From Oceaniglobus roseus (GTDB lineage Bacteria > Pseudomonadota > Alphaproteobacteria > Rhodobacterales > Rhodobacteraceae), in assembly GCF_002869745.1 (NCBI RefSeq), contig NZ_PNOS01000008.1, positions 1 to 64,000 of the forward strand: 64,000 nt of DNA, in the 5' to 3' direction. The notes beneath the pieces are model-generated. The model did not search any database, was not told the DNA's origin, and saw nothing but the letters and a program-made list of their open reading frames with translations. The translations under genes were made by a program, and so were the position numbers. Shown piece by piece: positions 43,252 to 51,863 of this stretch (position 1 is the stretch's first letter; each line of letters begins with the position of its first letter).

Positions 43252-44744
43252 TACTCTTCCCAGGTCATGCGGTTGAGGAACATGCTCTCGTTCGCCGTCG
43301 GCTCGAACCCGAGCTTCGCCGACGCCCCATAGAGCACCGCCGCCTGGTAGATCGGCAGGACGTAGTACTGGTCACGCACGATCTGCGCCACCTCGGCATA
43401 GGCGTCCTTCCTCACCTGCTCGTCCAGCGAGACGCGCGCCTTCTCCAGCAGCTCGTCGATCTTCGGATCGTTCACCCGGCTCCACGAGCTGTCGGACTTC
43501 AGCAGCGGATAGGCGATCCCGTCGGCGTCCTGGCAGGCGCAGGACCAGCGGCCGAAGCTCGCGCCGGGGCGCTGCGCGCGGTCCTCGGCACGGGCGGCGG
43601 CAAGGTAGGTCGGCATGTCGGTCATGCTGATCTCGACGTTGAAGCCGACGTCGTTCAGCATCTGCTGAAGCGCCTGCACCACCCGCTGGTCGAACACCGG
43701 CGCCGTGCCGAAGCTGACCGGCGTCGCGGCGAGGTCGGGATGCGCCTTGACGATCTCGGCCGCCTGCTCGGGGTCGTACTCGAAGGGCGCGATGTCCTCG
43801 GCATAGCCGAAGTGCGCGGGGCTCGCCAGTTGCGCCACCGGCTGCTCGCCCGCCTGCAGCAACCCGTCGATGATCCCCTGCCGGTCGATGGCGAGGCTTG
43901 CCGCCTTGCGCATGTCGAGGTTGTTGAACGGCGGGATGTCGAGGTTCAGGCCCAGGTAGGCCACCCGCTCGGTCGGGGCCGAAAGCACCTTGACCGACGG
44001 GTTATTTTGCAACTGCGCCGCGGCATCGCTGTCGATGCTGACGACAAGATCCGCCGCCCCGGCCTGAAGGTCGGCCACCCGCGTCGCGGCATCGGGCACG
44101 GCGCGGAAGATCGCCGCGTCGAACGGCCCCTCCTCGCCCCAGTAATCGGCGTTCTTGGTCAGCGTCACCGACACGCCGCGGTCCCAGCTTTCGAACTTGT
44201 AGGGGCCCGATCCGACAGGCGCGGCGTTGAACGCCTCGTCGCCCACCTCCTCGACCACCGCCTTCGGCACGATCGACAGCTTCACGAGCTGCGCCAGCAG
44301 CGCCGGGTAGGGTCCGTTCGTGGTCAGCTTGACCTTGTTGCCCTCCATCACCTCGGCCCCGGTGATCTGGTTGAACTGGCCGAGCTGCGGCGAGGCGAAG
44401 GCGGGATCGGTGATCCGCTTGACCGAGAAGACAACGTCCTCGGGCGTCAGGGCCGAGCCGTCGTGGAAGGTCACGCCGTCACGGATCGTCAGCACCAGCT
44501 CGTTGTCCGACACCTGCTCCCACTCGGTCGCGATCTCCGGCACGATCTCGCCCTCGTTGCTGCGGGTCACGAGGTTGTCGAAGATGTTGCGATAGACGTA
44601 ATAGCTGTCGGGGTTCCACTGCACCTGCGGGTCCAGCGAGGACGGCTCGCCCGCAAGGTCCACGGTCAGGTCCTTGGCGAAGGCCGGCAGGGCGAAGACC
44701 GCCAGCGCGGCGCCCGTCAGCAGGGCTCTCATCGTGTGTTTCAT
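43251..44744 (-). CDS. Peptide ABC transporter substrate-binding protein (family 5)
   Basis: A 497-residue periplasmic protein with signal MKHTMRALLTGAALAVFALPAFA, cleaved before KDLTV. The family 5 pattern is clear: EPSSLDPQVQWNPDSYYVYR, TIRDGVTFHDGSALTPEDVV and DMRKAASLAIDRQGIIDGLL. Two cysteines (SCACQDADG) lie near residue 405. It is the second gene of the operon, after the regulator. The ligand may be a gamma-glutamyl or N-acylated peptide, judged only from neighbours. Confidence 0.94.
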   Translation of the reverse strand: MKHTMRALLTGAALAVFALPAFAKDLTVDLAGEPSSLDPQVQWNPDSYYVYRNIFDNLVTRSNEGEIVPEIATEWEQVSDNELVLTIRDGVTFHDGSALTPEDVVFSVKRITDPAFASPQLGQFNQITGAEVMEGNKVKLTTNGPYPALLAQLVKLSIVPKAVVEEVGDEAFNAAPVGSGPYKFESWDRGVSVTLTKNADYWGEEGPFDAAIFRAVPDAATRVADLQAGAADLVVSIDSDAAAQLQNNPSVKVLSAPTERVAYLGLNLDIPPFNNLDMRKAASLAIDRQGIIDGLLQAGEQPVAQLASPAHFGYAEDIAPFEYDPEQAAEIVKAHPDLAATPVSFGTAPVFDQRVVQALQQMLNDVGFNVEISMTDMPTYLAAARAEDRAQRPGASFGRWSCACQDADGIAYPLLKSDSSWSRVNDPKIDELLEKARVSLDEQVRKDAYAEVAQIVRDQYYVLPIYQAAVLYGASAKLGFEPTANESMFLNRMTWEE

Positions 44745-45511
44745 GTCGCTCTCCTGTCAGTGGCAGTCGTTACGCTCCAGTGCCCGACCACCCCGCTGCC
44801 AGGGGTGAGCGGGGCGTCGCTTTTCAGCAGCTGGCGCAGGAAGAAGGCTTCCTGGCTGGCGATGAGGTTCAGCCGGCTCTCGGCGATGGCGGCGCGGTCG
44901 CCCGCGAGGATCGCCTCGGCCAGGGCCAGCACGTTCACACGGTGGAACAGCACCCCCGCCTCGGCATCCTCGAGAAACCGGGTGATGCGGGCGGAATGGT
45001 GCCAGAGCTTCCTGAGGTGCCGCGCGGTGAAGGGGTTGATCGCGCCGAGGAGCAGCCCGTCGATCCGGTCGACATAGCTCCTGTGCGTGGCGACCGCCGC
45101 CGCCTCGGGGCGGCCCCTGAGCGCGGTCAGGATGGCGGCGATCTGCGCCACCTCCTTCAGCGCCCTGTCGTTCAGCGTCGCGTCGGCCAGCGCCGGTTCG
45201 ACGCTGCGCCGGGCCTGCAGGACATGGCCGATCAGCGCGCCGGTGACGGGCAGCACCTGCCAGCCCGCCCGCGCCTGGGGCTGCGCCCAGCCGTCATAGC
45301 CGAGCCGGGCGAGCCCCGCGCGGGCGGCGGCGCGGGTCAGGCCGAAGCGCTCCATCACGTCGGCCTCGGTGACGGTGGCGCCGGGGCGGATCTCGCACCA
45401 GATGACGGCATCCAGCAGCCGGTCCTCGGCGAACCGTGCCTTGGCCTCGGGGGCCGGGGGCGCTCCGGCGCCGACGGCGCTGCGCAGGAGGGGCGAACTC
45501 GGATCGTACAT
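44741..45511 (-). CDS. GntR family (FCD domain) transcriptional regulator
   Basis: A 256-residue protein from ATG 45511; ATG 45538 is an alternative, adding nine residues, and neither has a convincing Shine-Dalgarno sequence. The N-terminal winged helix (about 25-90) reads LLDAVIWCEIRPGATVTEAD then VMERFGLTRAAARAGLARLG. The C-terminal helical FCD-like domain has RRSVEPALADATLNDRALKE and metal/ligand histidines in LRKLWHHSARITRFLEDAEA. It is the first gene of the operon and overlaps the binding-protein gene (ATGA), so it is likely autoregulated with the importer. Confidence 0.87.
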   Translation of the reverse strand: MYDPSSPLLRSAVGAGAPPAPEAKARFAEDRLLDAVIWCEIRPGATVTEADVMERFGLTRAAARAGLARLGYDGWAQPQARAGWQVLPVTGALIGHVLQARRSVEPALADATLNDRALKEVAQIAAILTALRGRPEAAAVATHRSYVDRIDGLLLGAINPFTARHLRKLWHHSARITRFLEDAEAGVLFHRVNVLALAEAILAGDRAAIAESRLNLIASQEAFFLRQLLKSDAPLTPGSGVVGHWSVTTATDRRAT

Positions 45512-45591
45512 GCGGCGTCCAACTTGCTTCCCTGACATGTTGAACAAGCCGTTTTGACATTGCAATCCGAATCCGTGCGCAACGCGGCTCC

Positions 45592-45616
45592 AGGCATCGC
45601 GCCGGTGCGGATGCCT
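45592..45616. promoter_or_regulatory. Inverted repeat upstream of the GntR-type gene
   Basis: Arms AGGCATC (45592-45598) and GATGCCT (45610-45616) form a 25-base inverted repeat, about 80-105 bases upstream of the regulator start and 70 bases beyond the previous gene's stop. It could be an operator or the terminator of the preceding minus-strand gene. Confidence 0.35.
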
Positions 45617-45684
45617 CCAAATTAGGCAAAGGGGAGGATGGCACCGCGCGCCCTGTGTCGGGGCGCGACGCTCCGGGACGCGGC

Positions 45685-46395
45685 TCAGTCGGCGAGCAGC
45701 TGGCGCACCTGGGCGAAACGGGCCTCGGCCATGCGGATGTCGTGCGCGACGCAGAGCCGGGCCGCCTCGGTCAGCAGCGCATCGACCCTCAGATCGCGGC
45801 TGCGGCCCTTCTCGTCCGCCATCGCCAGGAGGGCGTCCCGGCGACGGGTGCAGATCGGCGGGACGGCGACCGTGGCCGAAACCAGGTCCTCGCCCTTTAC
45901 CGCCGCGCCACCGGGGGCCGAGGCCTGGTCCGGGGCGGGCCCGGCATCCTTTGCAGCGGGCGCAGGCGCTGCCGGATCGGAGGGATCGTTGTCGCGGATC
46001 AGCGGCATCCCGAGCGCGGCACCGAGTTCGATCAGGCGGATGCGCAGCGTCGTCGTGTCCGCCGAGCCGCCGTTCAGCGCCTCCGAGGCCCCATCGGCCG
46101 CGGCCTCGATCACGCCGAACCCCACCTCGTCCACCGCGCGCAGCCCCGGTGCCGCGGCGTCGAGCCGTTTCGTCAGCTCGGCCATCCGCGCGCGGGCGGC
46201 GTCCATGTCGTCGGCCTCCACCCGGTCGCGGACGTCGCGCAGGATCGCCTGCAGGTGCTCCATCGTGCGCACCGTGTCGCTGGCCGAGGTCTCGCCCATG
46301 CGCCCCTGCCCCGGCGCGTCCGGCCCCGCGGCAAGGCCGGGCGTGGCCACCAGAAGGGCGACGGCAAGGGCGGAAAGGATCGTGCGATGTGTCAT
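45685..46395 (-). CDS. Periplasmic protein of unknown function
   Basis: A 236-residue product with a signal peptide (MTHRTILSALAVALLVATPG, cleavage near LAAG). The mature protein has an amphipathic helical region (about 45-110), a disordered Ala/Pro/Gly linker (about 135-170), and a second helical part with two cysteines, in PPICTRRRD and ARLCVAHD, possibly a disulfide. I do not recognise the family. It stands alone between the bdhA-type gene and the GntR operon. Confidence 0.7.
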   Translation of the reverse strand: MTHRTILSALAVALLVATPGLAAGPDAPGQGRMGETSASDTVRTMEHLQAILRDVRDRVEADDMDAARARMAELTKRLDAAAPGLRAVDEVGFGVIEAAADGASEALNGGSADTTTLRIRLIELGAALGMPLIRDNDPSDPAAPAPAAKDAGPAPDQASAPGGAAVKGEDLVSATVAVPPICTRRRDALLAMADEKGRSRDLRVDALLTEAARLCVAHDIRMAEARFAQVRQLLAD

Positions 46396-46427
46396 GGTCG
46401 TTGCTCCTGCAGGGATCCCGGGACGGC

Positions 46428-47210
46428 TCAGGTCATCGACCAGCCGTGGGAGACGTTCAGCGACTGGCCGGTCAGCGCGTTCGTCGGGAAGGCGGCGAAG
46501 ACCCAGGCCACCTCGGCCACGTCCTCGACCGTCGTGAACTCGGTGTCGACGGTCTGGCCCAGCATCACCCTGTTGACCACCTCCTCCTCGGAGATCCCGA
46601 GATCCTTCGCCTGCTCGGGGATCTGCTTCTCGACCAGCGGCGTCTTGACGAAGCCCGGGCAGATGACGTTGGCGCGCACGCCCTTCTTGCCGCCCTCCTT
46701 CGAGATCACCCGCGCAAGGCCGAGCAGCCCGTGCTTGGCCGTGACATAGGCCGACTTCAGCGCCGAGGCCTCCTTCGAATGGACCGAACCCATGAAGATG
46801 ATGCTGCCCGCGCCCTTCTCGTACATGTGCGGGATCACCGCCTTCGAGGTCAGGAACGCGCCGTCGAGGTGGATCGACAGGAGCTTCTTCCACTCGTTGT
46901 AGGGGAAATCCTCGATCGGGTGGACGATCTGGATGCCGGCGTTCGACACCAGCACGTCGACGCCGCCCCATGCGCCGACCACCTTCTCGACCCCGGCGTT
47001 CACCTGGTCCTCGTTCGTGACGTCCATCTCGACCGCCATCGCCTTGCCCGGACCCTTCGCCGTCAGCTCCTCCGCGGCCTTCTCGGCCGCCTCCATCTTC
47101 AGGTCGGCGATGGCGACGCGGGCGCCGTCGGCGACATAGCGTTCGGCGATCGCCTTGCCGATGCCGCTGGCCGCGCCGGTGACGATGCAGACCTTGTCCT
47201 TGAGGTTCAT
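46428..47210 (-). CDS. bdhA: 3-hydroxybutyrate dehydrogenase
   Basis: A 260-residue SDR that oxidises D-3-hydroxybutyrate to acetoacetate with NAD in polyhydroxybutyrate turnover. Motifs are [35 protein letters not shown] and [15 protein letters not shown] (both highly typical of BdhA), [17 protein letters not shown], and the lid [32 protein letters not shown] is the usual BdhA C-terminus. It follows the small gene and patatin gene on the same strand. Confidence 0.95.
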   Translation of the reverse strand: MNLKDKVCIVTGAASGIGKAIAERYVADGARVAIADLKMEAAEKAAEELTAKGPGKAMAVEMDVTNEDQVNAGVEKVVGAWGGVDVLVSNAGIQIVHPIEDFPYNEWKKLLSIHLDGAFLTSKAVIPHMYEKGAGSIIFMGSVHSKEASALKSAYVTAKHGLLGLARVISKEGGKKGVRANVICPGFVKTPLVEKQIPEQAKDLGISEEEVVNRVMLGQTVDTEFTTVEDVAEVAWVFAAFPTNALTGQSLNVSHGWSMT

Positions 47211-47233
47211 GGTGCTTCTCCTTTCTGCGGCCG

Positions 47234-47437
47234 TCAGGCGGCCAGGTGATCGTGAGGATCGAGGTCCGACGCGGCGGGACTCTCCGAAGCCCCCTCCCGC
47301 GCGACATCGACCGGGTGACAGCGCATCAGTTCGCAGATGCGCGGCGGACAGTCCACGGCGGGAACGATCCCCGGCACAAGGCCCGGCCCGCCGGGTGGGA
47401 TGGGATGTGCCCGTGCGATGGCATCCGCGGACGTCAT
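47234..47437 (-). CDS. Small conserved-looking protein between patatin and bdhA
   Basis: A 67-residue product. AGGAGA lies about seven bases before ATG 47437, and the start overlaps the patatin stop by four bases (ATGA), strong signs of translation. The sequence has a Gly/Pro-rich part ([20 protein letters not shown]) followed by three cysteines in [11 protein letters not shown], then a polar tail. I do not recognise a family. The position argues for a link to polyhydroxybutyrate or 3-hydroxybutyrate metabolism. Confidence 0.6.
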   Translation of the reverse strand: MTSADAIARAHPIPPGGPGLVPGIVPAVDCPPRICELMRCHPVDVAREGASESPAASDLDPHDHLAA

Positions 47438-48558
47438 GTCCGTTTCTCCTGTCTGCCGGTCCCGGCGGCGCCCGGATCGAGGATCTGCAGCCCGTCCTGC
47501 CCGGTCTTGCGCGCCAACCACTTCGGATGGGCGAGCGTGCGGGCAACGTCCGCGGCGCCTTCGGCCCAGTGGCGGGTCATGCTGTCGCGGGAGAAGTCGT
47601 AGTCCTTGGCCCCGCCCTCGAAGCCCTGCTTGCGGTGGATCAGCTCGACCAGCTTAATCGGCGCCTCCGGGCCCGCGGCGGTCAGGCGCTTCAGGTCGGG
47701 ATCGTCCTGCATCTCCTTCGGCAGCCTGGCGGCAAGGCGCGAGGCGGCCCGGCGCAGGGCGTGAAGCTCGGCATAGCGGTCGGTGGTCAGGCGGGTGCGC
47801 GAGGAATACTGGATGTCCTTCTGGCGCTGGCCCACGTCGGTCATCGCGTCCGGCGCCATGCCGCGCGCGGCGAAGAGGTCGACCTGGAAGATCACCACCG
47901 GTTCGGCGCCGAGGTTGTCCATCACGTATTGCAGCGGCGTGTTCGACACCAGCCCGCCGTCCCAGTAGAGCCGCCCGTCGATGGCGACCGGCGGAAAGCC
48001 CGGCGGCAGCGCGCCGCTGGCCATGACATGCTCGGGGCCGATCGTCCGCTCGCGGCTGTCGAAATAGGCGAAGTTCGCGGTCTCGATGTCGACGGCGCCG
48101 ACCGAGAGGCGCGGACCCGCGTCGTTCAGGTAGTCGAAATCCACGAGGTCGAGCAGCGTGTCGCGCAGCGGCGCGGTGTCGTAGACCCCGAGCGCCGGGT
48201 GCGGCAGGACCGGGGCGAAGGCGAAGGGCAGGTTCGGGCGGAAGAAGCCGGGCACGCCGGTCATCGTAACGCTTGCCGCGGCGACCTCGCCGTAGAGCTT
48301 CCTCACGGTGGGCCCGAGCGCGAAGGGTGGCGCGGGCAGGCTGGCGGTGATGCCCTCCCAGAAGTGCCGCAGCGCGGCTTCGCGGCGGGCGGGCGGGTTG
48401 CCGCAGATCAGCGCGGCATTGACCGCGCCGATGGAGATGCCCGCGACCCACCCCGGCTCGTGTCCCGCCTCGGCCAGCGCGGCATAGGCGCCGGCCTGGT
48501 AGGCGCCAAGCGCCCCGCCGCCCTGAAGGACGAGGATCGTCTGTTCGGGAATCTCCAT
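47434..48558 (-). CDS. Patatin-like phospholipase / hydrolase
   Basis: A 374-residue patatin-fold protein. It has the oxyanion [16 protein letters not shown], the nucleophile serine in [11 protein letters not shown], and the dyad aspartate in [17 protein letters not shown]. The C-terminal region (from about 285) is a DUF3734-type extension with [20 protein letters not shown]. No signal peptide is visible. In relatives this gene is paired with bdhA, and a role in granule lipid or 3-hydroxyalkanoate mobilisation is plausible but not shown. It is the first gene of a three-gene operon. Confidence 0.92.
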   Translation of the reverse strand: MEIPEQTILVLQGGGALGAYQAGAYAALAEAGHEPGWVAGISIGAVNAALICGNPPARREAALRHFWEGITASLPAPPFALGPTVRKLYGEVAAASVTMTGVPGFFRPNLPFAFAPVLPHPALGVYDTAPLRDTLLDLVDFDYLNDAGPRLSVGAVDIETANFAYFDSRERTIGPEHVMASGALPPGFPPVAIDGRLYWDGGLVSNTPLQYVMDNLGAEPVVIFQVDLFAARGMAPDAMTDVGQRQKDIQYSSRTRLTTDRYAELHALRRAASRLAARLPKEMQDDPDLKRLTAAGPEAPIKLVELIHRKQGFEGGAKDYDFSRDSMTRHWAEGAADVARTLAHPKWLARKTGQDGLQILDPGAAGTGRQEKRT

Positions 48559-48651
48559 GGGTGCGGGTCCTTGTGACTGCGGCGCCCTTTCGACGGGGGT
48601 CGCTGTTGCATGTCGCCAGCCAAGCGCCGCCCGGGACGTCGGAGTTCCGGG

Positions 48652-48667
48652 ATTACAAACTTGTAAT
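48652..48667. promoter_or_regulatory. AT-rich palindrome upstream of the patatin-bdhA operon
   Basis: ATTACAA-AC-TTGTAAT is a perfect 16-base palindrome in the 149-base gap before the patatin gene, about 94 bases upstream of its ATG. Its low GC content stands out. It is a candidate operator for the operon. Confidence 0.45.
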
Positions 48668-48707
48668 GATCCGAACAGGTTGGCGGCAGCATCCCGGTCG
48701 CCGCGCC

Positions 48708-49325
48708 TCAGACGCGGGCCACGGTCCAGCCCGCGATCTCGGGCAGGAGCCGGTCCATCGCGGCCTGGAAGGCGGCGACGACGGCTTTCGGGCTGTCGTC
48801 GGCCGCGGGGGCCGTCGCCTCGAACCTGCGGCCCCCGATCACCCGCTGGTCGCGGTCGCGGATCAGGCTCAGGGCGATGGCCGTGCGCGCCGTCAGCGCA
48901 CCGTCCGGCGCCACCTCGATCTCGAAGGCGTCGAGCCGCGCCAGCGCGACCACGTCCGGCACCGGCCCGCCCTCGCTGCGCCCGACATAGCCGAGCCGCC
49001 CGGTGCCCGCGAGCGTACGCACAAGCAGCGACTGGACCAGCAGCGGCGCCTCGTCGCTCCACTGCGCGGCGGGGAGATAGGCGATGGCGGCGGGATCGGG
49101 CCGCACCATGATACGGTCCGAGGTCAGCGCGGCCGAGGCCTCGGGGCGCGCGATCAGCAGCGTCGTGCCGCCACCGCGGCCCGCGGGGCCCGCGGGAGGC
49201 GGCGACAGGTCGTAGGTGTCGAGGGGCACGGCGGCCGAGTTCAGCGCCGAGACCGCCGAGCAGCCGGAGAGCGCGGCAAGACCGCCGAGAAGGACCAGTC
49301 TGCGGGTCGGGGCGTGGCGCGCCAT
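48708..49325 (-). CDS. ABC-type transport auxiliary lipoprotein (PqiC-like)
   Basis: A 205-residue lipoprotein. ATG 49325 is chosen, with GGAG nine bases upstream; ATG 49331 and 49334 are alternatives. The signal MARHAPTRRLVLLGGLAALS ends in lipobox LSGC. The mature domain matches the ABC_trans_aux/PqiC family (VPLDTYDLSPPP, then VRPDPAAIAYLPAAQWSDEA). Such lipoproteins sit on the outer membrane's inner face and cooperate with MCE proteins in lipid transport. It is the last gene of the mla-type operon. Confidence 0.88.
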   Translation of the reverse strand: MARHAPTRRLVLLGGLAALSGCSAVSALNSAAVPLDTYDLSPPPAGPAGRGGGTTLLIARPEASAALTSDRIMVRPDPAAIAYLPAAQWSDEAPLLVQSLLVRTLAGTGRLGYVGRSEGGPVPDVVALARLDAFEIEVAPDGALTARTAIALSLIRDRDQRVIGGRRFEATAPAADDSPKAVVAAFQAAMDRLLPEIAGWTVARV

Positions 49326-49330
49326 GGGCA

Positions 49331-51046
49331 TCATCTCCGGTATTCGGGAACGCGGTTGTCGAGCAGGAAGCGGGCGGGATCGCGGCCGAGCTTGCGCACC
49401 AGCGAGTCGAGCGTGGAGACGAGGCCCCGCGCCTCGGTGCCGAGGCGGGTCAGCTCGGGCAGGCCGGTGCGGCTGAACTCGCCGATGCCGGGCGCGGCGC
49501 CGTCGACCGCGCGCTGCACGTCGCCGACCAGCGCGTCGGTGCGCGCGATCAGGGCGCGCAGGTCGGCGGCGATGGCGGGCACGTCGCGGGCCACGTCCTC
49601 GACCGCCGCACCGATCCGGGCCGAGGCGGTGCGCACGTCCTCCAGTACCGGGGCGAGGTCGGTGCGCATCAGCCCGTCGGCGGTGTCGAAGGCGCGCTCG
49701 GCCGAGGCCAGCGCGCCCTTCGTGTTTGCAAGCGCCGTGTCGAGCCCGTCGAGACTGCCGCGCGCCCGGGTCAGCAGCTGGTTGGCGGAGGCGAGCGCGG
49801 TGCGGGTGTCGGTCGCGATGGGGTCGAACTGCCCGGTCAGGCCGGTGACGTCGGCCGCCACCCGGTCGACCGCCGCGGCCGCGCGGGAGACGGCGCCGCG
49901 CACGTCCGCGACGATCCCCGGCAGGTCGTTCCTCACCACCGCGTCGATGCCGCCGATGGCGGATTTCGCGTCGGCCAGCACGTCCCGCGCCTCGGCCACC
50001 ATCAGCGTGCCGTCGCCGTCCACCAGCGTGTCGAAGGTGTCCGAGGCCTCGGTCACGGCGACGAAGGCGGTGTTGGCGTTCAGCAGCGTGTTCTCCAGCT
50101 CGGCGAGGCGCGTGTTCAGCAGCCCCGCCGTCTGCCCGAACCCGTCGAGCACGCCGCCCGTCTTCGCCTGCAGATCGGCGATGGCGCTGCGGGTGTCGGT
50201 CACGGTCTGCGCCACCTCGTCGAGGATGCCGGGCACGCGGGTCGCGAGCAGGGACTCGGCCTCGGCGAAGGTGCCCTCGATCCGCGCGACCGCGCCGGCG
50301 GACGAGGTCAGCGTCGTGCTGGCCGCGTCGAACGCCCGCTGCGCCGAGGCGAGCGTGCCGTTCGCCCCCTGCAGCGTCGTCTCGACCGCCGCGCCGATGC
50401 TGTCGAGCCGGTCGGTGAAGCGGGTGATCTGCTGGGTGGCGGTGCCGACCGTGTCGGTGATCCGCGTGAAATCGGCCAGCGCCTGGTCCAGCCGCTCGGA
50501 CGAGGCGGCGAGGTTTCTGAGGATGTTGCTGACATAGGCCTGGTTCTCGGTCCCGGTCAGCAGCTGGAGCTGGCGCAGGAGCTTCGCCGTCTCGGCCAGG
50601 AGGTCGGGCGCATCCTCGACCAGCACCTGCACGGTCGAGCGGCGGGAAGGGATGATCGGCAGCTCTCCGTCGATCCCCTCCAGCAGCGGCGCTTCCGGTG
50701 TGCCGCCCGAGAGCGAGATGTAGGCGACGCCGGTCACGCCCTGGGACTGGAGCTGCGCGACGGTGTCGGCGCGCACCGGCACCGTGGCGTCGACCTCGAT
50801 CGTGGTGAAGACCTTCGAGGGATCCTTCTCGTAGATCCTGAGCCCGATCACCTGCCCGACGGGGATCCCGTTGAACAGCACGGCGCCCGAAGGATCGAGG
50901 CCCGAGACGTCGTCGAAGAGGATGCCGTAGGTGGCATACTGCCGGTCGATCTGCACGCTGGCGAGCCACACGAAGAAGGCGAGCGCCCCGGCGAGCGCGG
51001 CGAGGGTGAAGGCGCCGATCAGGATGAAGTTGGCCCGCGTCTCCAT
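49331..51046 (-). CDS. MlaD family (MCE domain) protein, extended
   Basis: A 571-residue protein with an N-terminal membrane anchor (ANFILIGAFTLAALAGALAF), a single MCE domain (about 38-120, with GLDPSGAVLFNGIPVGQVIG), and about 420 residues of long amphipathic helix. The helix has recurring Leu/Ala/Thr/Asp heptads such as ASSERLDQALADFTRITDTV. This resembles PqiB/LetB- or Mce-type tails that build a tunnel across the periplasm. It is far longer than E. coli MlaD (about 183 residues). It lies between the ATPase and lipoprotein genes. Confidence 0.9.
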   Translation of the reverse strand: METRANFILIGAFTLAALAGALAFFVWLASVQIDRQYATYGILFDDVSGLDPSGAVLFNGIPVGQVIGLRIYEKDPSKVFTTIEVDATVPVRADTVAQLQSQGVTGVAYISLSGGTPEAPLLEGIDGELPIIPSRRSTVQVLVEDAPDLLAETAKLLRQLQLLTGTENQAYVSNILRNLAASSERLDQALADFTRITDTVGTATQQITRFTDRLDSIGAAVETTLQGANGTLASAQRAFDAASTTLTSSAGAVARIEGTFAEAESLLATRVPGILDEVAQTVTDTRSAIADLQAKTGGVLDGFGQTAGLLNTRLAELENTLLNANTAFVAVTEASDTFDTLVDGDGTLMVAEARDVLADAKSAIGGIDAVVRNDLPGIVADVRGAVSRAAAAVDRVAADVTGLTGQFDPIATDTRTALASANQLLTRARGSLDGLDTALANTKGALASAERAFDTADGLMRTDLAPVLEDVRTASARIGAAVEDVARDVPAIAADLRALIARTDALVGDVQRAVDGAAPGIGEFSRTGLPELTRLGTEARGLVSTLDSLVRKLGRDPARFLLDNRVPEYRR

Positions 51047-51047
51047 C

Positions 51048-51863
51048 TCAGTGCACTCCCCCGGCGTCCAGCGCCGCCCGGGCGCGGGGACCGTGGAAGT
51101 ATTCGCGCACCCAGGGGTGATCCACCTCCATCATCTCGGCCATGGTGCCCACGGCCAGCACCCGCTTCTCGGCCAGCACCGCGATCCGGTCGCAGATGGC
51201 GTGCAGGCTGTCGAGGTCGTGGGTGACAAGGAACACGGTCAGCCCGAGCGCCGCCTGAAGCTGGCGGATCAGCGTGTCGAAGGCGGCGGCGCCGATGGGA
51301 TCGAGGCCGGCGGTGGGTTCGTCCAGAAACACGATCTCGGGGTCGAGCGCGATGGAGCGCGCGAAGCCCGCGCGCTTGCGCATGCCCCCCGACAGCTCGG
51401 CCGGGAACTTGTCCATGGCGACCTCGGGCAGGCCGACCATGCGCACCTTGATCGCCGCCAGCGTCTCGCGCAGGGGGGTGTCGAGGTGCAGCTGCTCCTT
51501 CATCGGCGCCTCGACGTTCTGGCGCACGGTCAGCGACGAGAACAGAGCGCCGTCCTGGAACATCACCCCCCAGCGGCGGCGCAGGCGCCGGTAGTCGGCG
51601 TCGGAGGTGTCGCGCACGCTCTGGCCCAGGACCTCGATCCCCCCCTCGGCGGGCTTCAGCAGTCCGACGATGGCGCGCAGCAGCACCGACTTGCCGGTGC
51701 CCGAGCCGCCGACGACGCCGATGATCTCGCCCCGCCTGACGTCGAGGTCCAGCCCGTCGTGCACGGTGTGGCTGCCGAACCGGGTGACGAGTCCGCGCAC
51801 GCGGATCGCCGGTGCCTCTCCCGCCCGGGTGTCGCGCGGCGTTTCGGCGGCGGCGGTGTCCAT
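51048..51863 (-). CDS. mlaF: Mla-type ABC transporter ATPase
   Basis: A 271-residue ATPase from ATG 51863; GTG 51866 is an alternative. Motifs are VVGGSGTGKSVLLRAIVGLL, the MlaF-type MFQDGALFSSLTVRQNVEAP, signature LSGGMRKRAGFARSIALDP and Walker B VFLDEPTAGLDPIGA. It powers glycerophospholipid movement between membranes together with the MlaE permease, whose stop overlaps its start (TGATG). Confidence 0.93.
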   Translation of the reverse strand: MDTAAAETPRDTRAGEAPAIRVRGLVTRFGSHTVHDGLDLDVRRGEIIGVVGGSGTGKSVLLRAIVGLLKPAEGGIEVLGQSVRDTSDADYRRLRRRWGVMFQDGALFSSLTVRQNVEAPMKEQLHLDTPLRETLAAIKVRMVGLPEVAMDKFPAELSGGMRKRAGFARSIALDPEIVFLDEPTAGLDPIGAAAFDTLIRQLQAALGLTVFLVTHDLDSLHAICDRIAVLAEKRVLAVGTMAEMMEVDHPWVREYFHGPRARAALDAGGVH

